64,000 nt of DNA. Origin: a virus. Below, piece after piece: positions 30,950-38,372 of this stretch. The stretch is taken from the IMG/VR virus record IMGVR_UViG_3300044467_000006, positions 30,361 through 94,360 of that record; one strand, written 5' to 3'. Position 1 is the first letter of the stretch. Each line of letters opens with the position of its first letter. Position numbers and translations under genes: made by a program. Below the pieces are notes generated by a model, which was not told the DNA's origin, made no database searches, and saw only the letters and a list, made by a program, of their open reading frames with translations.

Positions 30950-31668
30950 ATGAGATCGAACTCGTTGTCTAGAGGAATCGCGCCTTCATGGCCGGGTAAA
31001 AGGCTATGGACATGAGTCTTTGCCTGTCCCGGGGCATATCGCATGGCGTTCTTGGTCTTCTTGGCGTGCTCGCGCACAGCTTCGTCCGCCTTATCAGCAG
31101 TATGGGCGATCCCGATTTTGAGACTGTGGTTGAACCGTCCCGCAATGGGAACTAGCTGTCCCAACCGCTTGGTAATCTCGCGGGTGTAGTGAGCGGCCCG
31201 GGCGTGATCCTTGGAAATGTCGCCAGTCTTAGGAATCAGAGTGTGGAATTCATCCCCGCCCAGACGGTAAATCTTGGCGGTGCCCTTCCCCAGTACAGCG
31301 TCAGCCGCTTCGCGATGAACATTGGCGTAGTTTCTGATAGCAAGATCGCCCTGATCATAGCCCGCGTTGTCGTTCATAGCCTTGTGATCGTTGCCGTCGG
31401 ACCGAACGTGGATGTACTTAGTGTGAAAATCTGGAGCTTCAGACTCGTCAGTGTACGCAGCGTGATTGCCCACAACTCCATTCGTGAGCTTGTCGAGATA
31501 CATGCGCTGGCGAATTACGTCAAAATACTTCTTGTCTTCTTCGGAGCCAGTTTCCGACTTACCCCGGAAATGGGCCATAGCCTCGCGAAGCGCAGGATCG
31601 GTCTTGGCAAGCTCTTCAAAATGAGCCGACATAGCTAGGAGCTTTTGTGCGACGTTGAAGACTTCCAC
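30946..31668 (-). CDS. GGDEF-domain protein (diguanylate cyclase-like)
   Basis: 240 aa, GTG start. Residues about 55-195 follow the GGDEF fold: MYLDKLTNGVVGNHAAYTD (like D-LTGLxNRxA), KYIHVRSDGNDHKAMNDNAG then YDQGDLAIRNYA, and YRLGGDEFHTLIP with an intact GGDEF loop at 137-141. GGDEF enzymes make cyclic di-GMP from two GTP; a GTP-binding effector role without catalysis is also possible. It sits within the capsid gene cluster, 1 nt after the upstream stop, so a virion-carried enzyme is plausible. Confidence 0.75.
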   Translation of the reverse strand: MEVFNVAQKLLAMSAHFEELAKTDPALREAMAHFRGKSETGSEEDKKYFDVIRQRMYLDKLTNGVVGNHAAYTDESEAPDFHTKYIHVRSDGNDHKAMNDNAGYDQGDLAIRNYANVHREAADAVLGKGTAKIYRLGGDEFHTLIPKTGDISKDHARAAHYTREITKRLGQLVPIAGRFNHSLKIGIAHTADKADEAVREHAKKTKNAMRYAPGQAKTHVHSLLPGHEGAIPLDNEFDLI

Positions 31669-31669
31669 G

Positions 31670-32242
31670 CTACACCTTCTTCCTGTAGCGAAGCTTGCCC
31701 AAGCCAGTCTCTAGAGTGTACATGATGCGCTCGGTCTCTCTGGTCGAGAGCTTGGTGCCGTTCATAAACACTTCCTGCCCGTGAACCTCAAGAATCTGAG
31801 GCTCCTTCATTCCAACCCTCATGTAGTCAAAGACCGCAGGAGGAGTTTGCATACTGAAGCGAGGAGAGTTGGGGTCCACGATCTGGGGAGCTTCTGCGCT
31901 TGCGGGTTGCTCGACAACATCAGGCGGGCTGCCGGGTTGCGGACCGGAAGGATCGGGATTTTCTTTCCCTTGAGGGATTAGTCCTATGTGATGCCCTTCT
32001 TTGACCTCAGACTCGGAAACCACTTGAGTATATGGAGAGCGAGCCAAGGAATCAAGTTGCTGTAGACTGTGCCCAACAGGACCATTGGACAACATCTTGA
32101 GCATGCCGTTATGATCCTCAAGGACTCGGAGCTTCCCATCTTCGATCATGAAGCGGCCCAAAAGAAGTCGCTGGTTGCCCTTCTCGTTAGGATAGACCCC
32201 ATATACATCGAAGATTCCGTTAGCATTTTGGAAGTCAACCAT
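31670..32242 (-). CDS. Putative virion protein with proline-rich centre, 190 aa
   Basis: N-terminal beta-rich part (GIFDVYGVYPNEKGNQRLLL), a Pro/Ser-rich disordered middle (about 90-125), and a C-terminal helix-rich part. No family recognised. Between the protease-kinase polyprotein and the GGDEF gene, with gaps of 2 nt and 1 nt. Confidence 0.5.
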   Translation of the reverse strand: MVDFQNANGIFDVYGVYPNEKGNQRLLLGRFMIEDGKLRVLEDHNGMLKMLSNGPVGHSLQQLDSLARSPYTQVVSESEVKEGHHIGLIPQGKENPDPSGPQPGSPPDVVEQPASAEAPQIVDPNSPRFSMQTPPAVFDYMRVGMKEPQILEVHGQEVFMNGTKLSTRETERIMYTLETGLGKLRYRKKV

Positions 32243-32244
32243 AG

Positions 32245-35200
32245 TTATCCCTTAATGTATTTGCCCATATGCTTGTGGATATGTGGCTCCATGTAGTCCA
32301 AGATGCGCTTCTGGAAATCTTGGTCTGTTTCTCCATCGCCTCGCTCTGGGCCATGCCACTGTCGAGACAATGCATCTAAACTATAGCCTAAGCTGTTTAA
32401 ATACCCCGCCGGGTCTGCACCTTTGGAGATTCCGCGGGCCAACCTATTGGCCCCTTCGTCCCTATTGCGATGAGCCTCTCGCCTCTCCGAATTTCCTCGG
32501 CGGCGAATTGAGTTATTGAATTCAGTAACGGCTTCATCAAAAGTCATATCGGCGTGATGAGCAAATTTCTTGATGATGTTCTCGGCTTCTCCCGGGCCAC
32601 GATTCGACATGAGAAGCTCGTAAGGAACGGGCGCTTCGCCTTTTCTTGAAGCCGACTCATGGTCCTTACTTACTGCAAGGCTAGCGAGGTCGTAGTCCTG
32701 CTCAGCTTCGGGCAAATTTTGGATACGAGCCTTTACCTCTTTAACCCGTTCTGCGTGACGAGCAAGGACAGAGAAATCCTTGTATGCCCTCTCTCGAATC
32801 TGAGGGGCATGCATTCCTGTCCATCCCGAATTTGCAAACCCCAGATAAGACGTGATTTCGTCCACCGATGCGTCTGGCTCTACAGACGCATAGTGTTGGA
32901 GATTCTCTAGCCGCTGCCGTGCCGCCCGAGCTACGGAAACAGGAACATCGTGATCTTGGATCTCTTTAGTAAACTTGTCCTTGTCGATGCCCATCAGCCA
33001 TTTTCTGGCATCGGGATGCAAGCGGTTGTCATTGTGTCCGGCGGCTTTTGCCGCTTCCTGTGCAGGAACCATATAATCGCTTCGATCGTCGCCTACACCA
33101 CGAGAAGGGAAAGAGTCGCCATGGTCAATGAGGTAGATGTTATCTCCTTTAGCCCCACCGAACATGAAATTGTTTAAGTGGCGGTCGCGAGCACCAAGCA
33201 TCTGATCTGCGAGAGCCAATTTGTGAAGCTTGCCGTTCTGAATATTCTTTACGAAAGCGCTATTTTGCTCCTCGTCCCCATCGCGCTGGTGAGCGGCGTT
33301 GGGAATAGCCTCATGAACGGACCACCAATCATTGGGCCTTGGCTCTTCGTTGGTCTTCAGGTTGGGGTTTTGGAAGATTGAAGTAGGAGCTACGTGCTCG
33401 CCCAAGCCAAGATGATGCATCATATTGTGAAACATGATCTCGTTAAGCGCACTGGATCTGCCATCTCGCTGAGTGGAAAGAGTCTTGATGAAAGCTTGCT
33501 TGCCATTAGGTAGCTTGACCCATCGGCCTTCGGAGATACCCGACTTAAAATGTTCTGGCGAAAACTGGGCTGCGGCATTGTGATCAAAGCCGTGGACCAT
33601 CTGTCTCTGGTAATCATTGATGATTAGATTTGAAGGCACGTGACGATCGGCATCCACAACGCCCGGTGGCATGTCGAGGAACTCTGGCTCCGAGTGAACT
33701 TCAGCGGAACCGTCAATGCCCCAGCGCTCCATGTGCTCTGGAGAGAAAGATCCAAGATGTTCATGAGGAACCATCAGCCATTCACCGACAGGTGCGTCGG
33801 GGTGGGCTGGAGCCGTGCCAACGATAGCCATTTTGCGACCACCTTCAGCCCGGGTACCATCCTTGTTGAAATAGATAGTGGCAGAACCCGGCTTGATCTT
33901 TTGGTCCTTGTGAATGATGGTCGGCTGTGAGGTCGGGGGCCATTCCTCTTCGGGCTGAGCCGGGAGAGTGCCCTTTAGAAGATTGGAGCCTGACTTGAAA
34001 AGACGACGTGCTTCAACCTCGAACGCTTCCATCTTGCGAATAGAAGTTTCGTCATAGCTGCGGGTTCTGTCGTTGGTCATCAGCGCGGGGGCACCCCAAG
34101 TGTAAAAGAAGAAACTGGCCGGTCCTTCGCCAAAATCCTTCTCAACACGCTTGGTCGCCTTGGCAATGCGAACCGTAAGCGGCTCGCCGTACTGGTCCTG
34201 AGATTTCTGCATGTTCCACATTTTAGACGGATCGGTTAGGTCGTGGGGGATGCCTTCCTCGTCCATGATTTGGCCAACCGACTTAAAGAATGGGTCGTGG
34301 GCCGTCCCCATGTTGAAGTTGTCAGTATCTCGACCAAGCAAAGCTTCATAGTGCGGATACGCAAGCCATTGAAGCCAGAACGCGGGACCAACCGCTTGCA
34401 TCTCGCGGCCCTTGAAATGATCAGGCCACATTTCGTGAACCTTCTGGACAGCAGGAGCCTTCTGGAAGAAATGATGGTCGATACCGCGCAAAAGAGTTTC
34501 GCCACGGACAGGGGTAAGGGCGTTGAAAACCTGTTTAGCTTGCTCTGAGTTTTTATCGGAGATGTTAAAGAGAGCGCGAAGTTGGTGACGGTCGGGAATA
34601 ATCATATTACCCTGCCCCATCATCAAACCCATGTATCGAGCGAGCTTAGGCCCAAAACCATACATGAAGGAGTCGGCTCCCTCGCTTTGCTTCTTCTGCA
34701 TGATATAGTCAACGAACGCTCGGCCGTCGTCCTTGACTTCCCGCTGTAGAGCGACCATGAAGGGGTGAAATCTGTGGTAATTCAGGAGCGGTCTGCCTTG
34801 CGGCCGATCCGCTAGAACAGCGCCAGACGTGGCGGGGTCGTAACCCGCTCGGCGCTTGGTGCGGGATGCGTCATACTCGATTCCGCCCTTCTCTTGGGTA
34901 CGACCAACATAGAAGTCGCGGAAAAATTCAGGAGGGGTAGTCTTGTTGAGCCAGCGGTGAAAGTGCTCTGCGTCCTCTGGTTTGATACCTTCGGGCTTGC
35001 TAAAGACATCGCCGTGCTTCGCTCGGAAATCCATATAGTGCCCATAGTAAAGCTCCTGCATAGGCACGCTGGTATTTGGGGACATTGCAGCAAAGATGGC
35101 GGCATGGGCAATAACGCTAGACGGTAGCTGGCCCTGCGAAGCCATCTTGTTGAGCACCAGCCACGAGGACATGGCGCGCTGCCAAGGTTTATGAACGTAG

Positions 35201-36519
35201 TTGACAATCTTCTCCCTGCGCTCTGGGTCGAGCATGGGAGAAAGAGAGGGACTGTCTGCATTTAAAACGTTGAGAAAGTGCTCGTCTTGTCCGTAATCAT
35301 ACAGCTTGAGCGGCGTTGTTGGAGTGCTCAACTTCTGACTTAGCAGTTCTCCCCTAGCAGTTAAGCTTCTAGAAGCCTTTGTCTTGGGAGGAACTTCCAG
35401 TGGATTGGCCGCTTCAGGACGAGGGTGATACATCTTGGGTTCTTGGGGCTGGGCTTCGGGAGCCGTAGTCTCTGGAGGAGCAGAAGCCATAGAAGCAAGA
35501 GCTTGCTCTGCTCCGCGCTTCTCGGCTTTCTGGACTGCTCCCCAGACGCCCATGGCCTTTTCAACCCAGTCGCCAACCTGACGGGTACGGATGTCCCCTA
35601 CTAAATCAGTGAAATGGTCTAGAAAGCTCTCGTTGATTTCGGGTAGCTGAAACTTGAAGAACTTAAGCATGTCGGACTTGGAGTAGCCGTGCTCAACAGG
35701 GCTGTAGTCTCGAACGGCAGCCCTAAGCTGGTTCTTGAACTTCTCCTTGTCCTTCATGCCCATGATATCTTCTCGGGCAAGCGCCGCGCCACCCGTGAGA
35801 GTAGAAGGAGCGGCATCGCTAGCTCCACCGGTCATGGTCTTGTTAAGTGAGGGATCTCGGGCCTCAACTTCAACATAACGAAGATCCATTGCGTGGCTAC
35901 CAAGTTTCTGGTGTCCCGGGCGCTCACTCTTGACGGTGTCCTCTTCTAGTAGGCGAGCTAACAGACTCCTCTCGGCTTGCTTCTCGGTAATGGGCTTTGG
36001 AGCATTGGGGTCCGACACGAGGCCCGAGATCGCTGCTTTGTTGGCTGGCTTAAGGGTTATAGCCACAGCCCTACAGATGGTTTTAACTAGCTTTTGCCCT
36101 TCTTTTTTAAGTGTTGAGCCTTCCACGCTGTAGCGGGCAAGAATAGGCTCATTGTGAGTTACAGAGTCCCTGATGATAGCGGCAATTGCCTTAGCGCCCG
36201 CATGCCCAGAACCATCAAATAGGCGAGCTTTGATATACACGAAAGGTAGATTGGTTGCCTTCCAGTAGGCTTCTTGGCGCTTGTCGTCACAATCCTCTTT
36301 GCTAAAAATCTTCTTGGCAAAAATGATTTTGCCCACAGTGTCATTGCCTGATGCACCAGAGGAATCCGATCCTCGATGTTCCCAATTAAGGGTGCCCACT
36401 CCAGAGGTGAAGTCGCTAATGTCCGCTCCGTTGATGTCAAGGATTTCGCCGCTGCTATCAATAGCACTAGAGCAAGCAATCCCGTCGATAATCATACTGT
36501 TAGTGGAAGTCGCGGCCAT
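32245..36519 (-). CDS. Prohead protease fused to HhH-GPD-like and kinase-like domains
   Basis: 1424 aa. Residues 1-175 match a prohead serine protease (GIACSSAIDSSGEILD, LNWEHRG, ARYSVEGSTLKKEG with S131, VAITLKPANK). Residues about 400-720 resemble a HhH-GPD DNA-glycosylase core in polyvalent proteins: IFAAMSPNTSVPMQELYYG, YGFGPKLARYM (K625) and IIPDRHQLRALF (D643). Residues about 990-1200 are a kinase-like domain: KQAFIKTL, ALNEIMFHNM, LADQMLGARDRHLNNFMF (D1112) and IYLIDHGDSF (D1132). The protease would normally mature the capsid. Fusion of all three is very unusual and implies self-release of the rest. Confidence 0.75.
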   Translation of the reverse strand: MAATSTNSMIIDGIACSSAIDSSGEILDINGADISDFTSGVGTLNWEHRGSDSSGASGNDTVGKIIFAKKIFSKEDCDDKRQEAYWKATNLPFVYIKARLFDGSGHAGAKAIAAIIRDSVTHNEPILARYSVEGSTLKKEGQKLVKTICRAVAITLKPANKAAISGLVSDPNAPKPITEKQAERSLLARLLEEDTVKSERPGHQKLGSHAMDLRYVEVEARDPSLNKTMTGGASDAAPSTLTGGAALAREDIMGMKDKEKFKNQLRAAVRDYSPVEHGYSKSDMLKFFKFQLPEINESFLDHFTDLVGDIRTRQVGDWVEKAMGVWGAVQKAEKRGAEQALASMASAPPETTAPEAQPQEPKMYHPRPEAANPLEVPPKTKASRSLTARGELLSQKLSTPTTPLKLYDYGQDEHFLNVLNADSPSLSPMLDPERREKIVNYVHKPWQRAMSSWLVLNKMASQGQLPSSVIAHAAIFAAMSPNTSVPMQELYYGHYMDFRAKHGDVFSKPEGIKPEDAEHFHRWLNKTTPPEFFRDFYVGRTQEKGGIEYDASRTKRRAGYDPATSGAVLADRPQGRPLLNYHRFHPFMVALQREVKDDGRAFVDYIMQKKQSEGADSFMYGFGPKLARYMGLMMGQGNMIIPDRHQLRALFNISDKNSEQAKQVFNALTPVRGETLLRGIDHHFFQKAPAVQKVHEMWPDHFKGREMQAVGPAFWLQWLAYPHYEALLGRDTDNFNMGTAHDPFFKSVGQIMDEEGIPHDLTDPSKMWNMQKSQDQYGEPLTVRIAKATKRVEKDFGEGPASFFFYTWGAPALMTNDRTRSYDETSIRKMEAFEVEARRLFKSGSNLLKGTLPAQPEEEWPPTSQPTIIHKDQKIKPGSATIYFNKDGTRAEGGRKMAIVGTAPAHPDAPVGEWLMVPHEHLGSFSPEHMERWGIDGSAEVHSEPEFLDMPPGVVDADRHVPSNLIINDYQRQMVHGFDHNAAAQFSPEHFKSGISEGRWVKLPNGKQAFIKTLSTQRDGRSSALNEIMFHNMMHHLGLGEHVAPTSIFQNPNLKTNEEPRPNDWWSVHEAIPNAAHQRDGDEEQNSAFVKNIQNGKLHKLALADQMLGARDRHLNNFMFGGAKGDNIYLIDHGDSFPSRGVGDDRSDYMVPAQEAAKAAGHNDNRLHPDARKWLMGIDKDKFTKEIQDHDVPVSVARAARQRLENLQHYASVEPDASVDEITSYLGFANSGWTGMHAPQIRERAYKDFSVLARHAERVKEVKARIQNLPEAEQDYDLASLAVSKDHESASRKGEAPVPYELLMSNRGPGEAENIIKKFAHHADMTFDEAVTEFNNSIRRRGNSERREAHRNRDEGANRLARGISKGADPAGYLNSLGYSLDALSRQWHGPERGDGETDQDFQKRILDYMEPHIHKHMGKYIKG

Positions 36520-36601
36520 TACGTTTTCTCTTTCCGACGTACCCCAACTCTTCTGTCTGTGGGTCTACTAGTCCATAAACTAGACACTTCGATAAACTCA
36601 T
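36500..36601 (-). pseudogene. Truncated GIY-YIG-like endonuclease start
   Basis: 33-codon frame MSLSKCLVYGLVDPQTEELG then YVGKRKRNGRDFH and stop. YGLVDPxTxExxYVGK is the N-terminal signature of GIY-YIG-type phage endonucleases, but the remaining domain is missing. CAATCTTTA lies directly upstream. It overlaps the 5' end of the 1424-aa gene by 20 nt. Could be a deletion remnant or a short leader peptide. Confidence 0.45.
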
Positions 36602-36605
36602 GCCC

Positions 36606-36614
36606 TAAAGATTG
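36606..36614 (-). promoter_or_regulatory. Late-type promoter motif CAATCTTTA
   Basis: Minus strand GAGGCAATCTTTAGGGC then ATG at 36601. It is 86 nt from the 1424-aa gene start and back-to-back with the plus-strand early promoter at 36630. Confidence 0.5.
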
Positions 36615-36629
36615 CCTCTGGGGTATGGC

Positions 36630-36658
36630 TTGACAGTCTAGGAAGACGACCCTATACT
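36630..36658 (+). promoter_or_regulatory. Early sigma70-type promoter, leaderless start
   Basis: TTGACA 36630-36635, 17-nt spacer, TATACT 36653-36658, ATG at 36665 exactly 7 nt after the -10. The strongest match to sigma70 consensus in the window. Confidence 0.8.
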
Positions 36659-36664
36659 ACATAG

Positions 36665-36808
36665 ATGGAAATTCACCTGTTCTGTCATGGCGAGTGGCAG
36701 TTGTTCCTGATGTCGATCCCCGTTGTTGGGTTCGCTGTCGCCAAGCTTCGCGCTTGGGTTAAGGCCCGATGCGCCTGCGGAGGATCGCACGACCAAAAGC
36801 ATGCGTAA
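36665..36808 (+). CDS. Small early protein, 47 aa
   Basis: MEIHLFCHGEWQLFLMSIPV continues VVGFAVAKLRAWVKARCACG. A hydrophobic segment (about residues 10-26) may insert in the membrane, followed by a CxCGGSH tail. The start is set by the 36630 promoter. Overlaps the next start by 8 nt. Function unknown. Confidence 0.55.
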   Translation: MEIHLFCHGEWQLFLMSIPVVGFAVAKLRAWVKARCACGGSHDQKHA

Positions 36809-37043
36809 CCTGTCGGAAAGAGAGCGTAGAGCCGCCATTAACCTCGCTAGGGTTTGCCTTAGCGACATGGAGGGCACTTTTCAGGCGTCCACTCTGGACG
36901 ACGACGGGCTGCGGATCCGCTTTAAGGCCAAGGGTAGACCCTATTCGGTCCTAATTCACATCGAACCGACTGACGAGGAAGCCGTAGCTCTGGGTAGCCC
37001 CGTAGACGAGCCCTTGGAGTCCTACCCCAAGGATGGCTCCTAG
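36801..37043 (+). CDS. Hypothetical early protein, 80 aa
   Basis: MRNLSERERRAAINLARVCL, then beta-rich RIRFKAKGRPYSVLIHIE and an acidic tail. Coupled to the upstream gene. Its last 93 nt overlap the 3' end of the minus-strand gene at 36951-37235. No family recognised. Confidence 0.55.
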   Translation: MRNLSERERRAAINLARVCLSDMEGTFQASTLDDDGLRIRFKAKGRPYSVLIHIEPTDEEAVALGSPVDEPLESYPKDGS

Positions 37044-37235
37044 GACACAGAAAAGCGAGCCTACGCCGAACGCCCCGAGGCCCATACCAAAGCCCGCCAT
37101 AAGGTGTTCTCCGAAGCCCAGACCGCCCGCCAAGAGCAACCCGGCGTACCCGCCATAGGCCATCGCAGGAAGAATACCGACCAACAGGAACACAATCGAC
37201 CCAACTAGAGTACCCACTAGAGCAAAGTTCTTCAT
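36951..37235 (-). CDS. Gly-rich multi-span membrane protein, 94 aa
   Basis: MKNFALVGTLVGSIVFLLVG continues through Gly/Ala/Leu-rich hydrophobic stretches (two to three predicted spans), ending SYGFLVSRFDVN. ATG at 37235 is chosen for the AGGAGGAAGT site directly before it. A holin-like or head-membrane role is possible by size and topology. Its 3' end overlaps the convergent plus-strand gene by 93 nt. Confidence 0.6.
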   Translation of the reverse strand: MKNFALVGTLVGSIVFLLVGILPAMAYGGYAGLLLAGGLGFGEHLMAGFGMGLGAFGVGSLFCVLGAILGVGLQGLVYGATQSYGFLVSRFDVN

Positions 37236-37336
37236 ACTTCCTCCTAAGTAGAAGGTTGAGTTCCTAAGTATCCTGTTTTTGTAGGGATTTCCAGAATCGT
37301 ACAGCGGAAGTGTCTGTTTTCTCCGAAAAAACGAGC

Positions 37337-37365
37337 TTGTAAGCATCTGAAGGCCATGCTATATT
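37337..37365 (+). promoter_or_regulatory. Early promoter with extended -10
   Basis: TTGTAA 37337-37342, 17-nt spacer, TATATT 37360-37365, preceded by TGC. ATG at 37371, so the message should have almost no leader. Confidence 0.65.
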
Positions 37366-37370
37366 GAGTC

Positions 37371-37619
37371 ATGGATAATTGCATCGATGGAACGGGACAT
37401 CCGCCAGAGGTTCATGGCGTGATCACGATGGTTTGGGCTGGGTGTTCCCCGGGAACCACCTCTTTTTGGTTTGTTTCGGGGTTCATTGGGAGAGGATGCG
37501 TTGCCGCTCTTCCAATCAAAGCGGTCGAGTTGTTCATCGGCAAGAAGGCCACCCTTTATCTGCTTCCTAATGGTATCGTTACAGCGATTTCAGGAATTTC
37601 AACCAAGGAGACCCGATGA
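37371..37619 (+). CDS. Hypothetical early protein, 82 aa
   Basis: [20 protein letters not shown], then a Gly/Phe/Trp-rich middle and hydrophobic beta-like segments ([17 protein letters not shown]). Start set by the promoter at 37337. Its stop overlaps the next ATG (ATGA), coupling it to the GC-rich islet. Unknown function. Confidence 0.55.
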   Translation: MDNCIDGTGHPPEVHGVITMVWAGCSPGTTSFWFVSGFIGRGCVAALPIKAVELFIGKKATLYLLPNGIVTAISGISTKETR

Positions 37620-37894
37620 CGCGACAGGAACGAGAGAGCATGGAGGACATGGCCAACCGGCTGGACGAGATGAGCGGTGGCGACGACGACGACGCAGCGG
37701 TGACGCACGCTCGCGCGCTGCTCGCGGCGCTCCCCGAGGAGGACGCGCCCGGCGCACGGCGCGCGGCGGCGCTGGAAGAGGCTGCGGCCCTGTGTGAGCG
37801 CGTCAGGTGCCGCCAGTGGACACCCGAGGAGTGCGCGAGGCAGATCCGCGACCTAATCCCACGCGCCCCCGCGGAGAAGGGAGACGGCAAGTGA
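37616..37894 (+). CDS. GC-rich islet gene 1, 92 aa
   Basis: [20 protein letters not shown], then Ala/Arg/Glu-rich helices ([20 protein letters not shown]). GC content and third-position G/C are visibly higher than in flanking genes, pointing to recent acquisition from a GC-rich genome. Overlaps by ATGA/GTGA on both sides. No family recognised. Confidence 0.6.
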   Translation: MTRQERESMEDMANRLDEMSGGDDDDAAVTHARALLAALPEEDAPGARRAAALEEAAALCERVRCRQWTPEECARQIRDLIPRAPAEKGDGK

Positions 37895-38217
37895 GCGCGA
37901 CGAGGGGTGTGTGCGGGTACTTCCACGCTGTCGGCAGCGTATGCATGAAGTGTGGCTGGTTCGATGAGTCGAAGGCAGGTGCCGAGATCGCCCGCCTCCG
38001 CGCGCGGCTGGCCGAGGTCGAGGGGGCGGCGCGGGACCTCGTGTACGCAGAAGACGCCCTGATAGCGGCGAAGGGCGCCTCCGTGCCGGACCGCGAGACA
38101 TCCGCCCGGTCCCTGCGCGCCGATGACGCTGCCTGCGCCGCCTATGTCCGTCTCCGCGCGGTCCTCTCCCGTACCCACGACGGAGGCGGCGAACCCGCCA
38201 AGGAGAAGACCCGATGA
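37891..38217 (+). CDS. GC-rich islet gene 2, 108 aa, N-terminal Cys/His motif
   Basis: GTG start in a GTGA overlap. [20 protein letters not shown] gives a possible zinc site, followed by a coiled-coil-like helix ([20 protein letters not shown]). High GC like its neighbours. Function unknown. Confidence 0.6.
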   Translation: MSATRGVCGYFHAVGSVCMKCGWFDESKAGAEIARLRARLAEVEGAARDLVYAEDALIAAKGASVPDRETSARSLRADDAACAAYVRLRAVLSRTHDGGGEPAKEKTR

Positions 38218-38372
38218 CGCGAGCGAAGAAGATCGAGGAGGCGGCGAGGGCGCACATCGAGAAGATGCGCTTCGTCGATTGTGGCCTGACGACGTGCGAA
38301 ATGACGGCCTGCGCCATCGCCCGCCTCGACCGCGTGACGGGCGCGAAGGTGGTGGAGGGGGACAAGGGATGA
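38214..38372 (+). CDS. GC-rich islet gene 3, 52 aa
   Basis: [20 protein letters not shown], then VDCGLTTCEMTACAIARLDR with three Cys. Starts in an ATGA overlap and ends overlapping the nucleotidyltransferase ATG. High GC. Unknown function. Confidence 0.6.
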   Translation: MTRAKKIEEAARAHIEKMRFVDCGLTTCEMTACAIARLDRVTGAKVVEGDKG

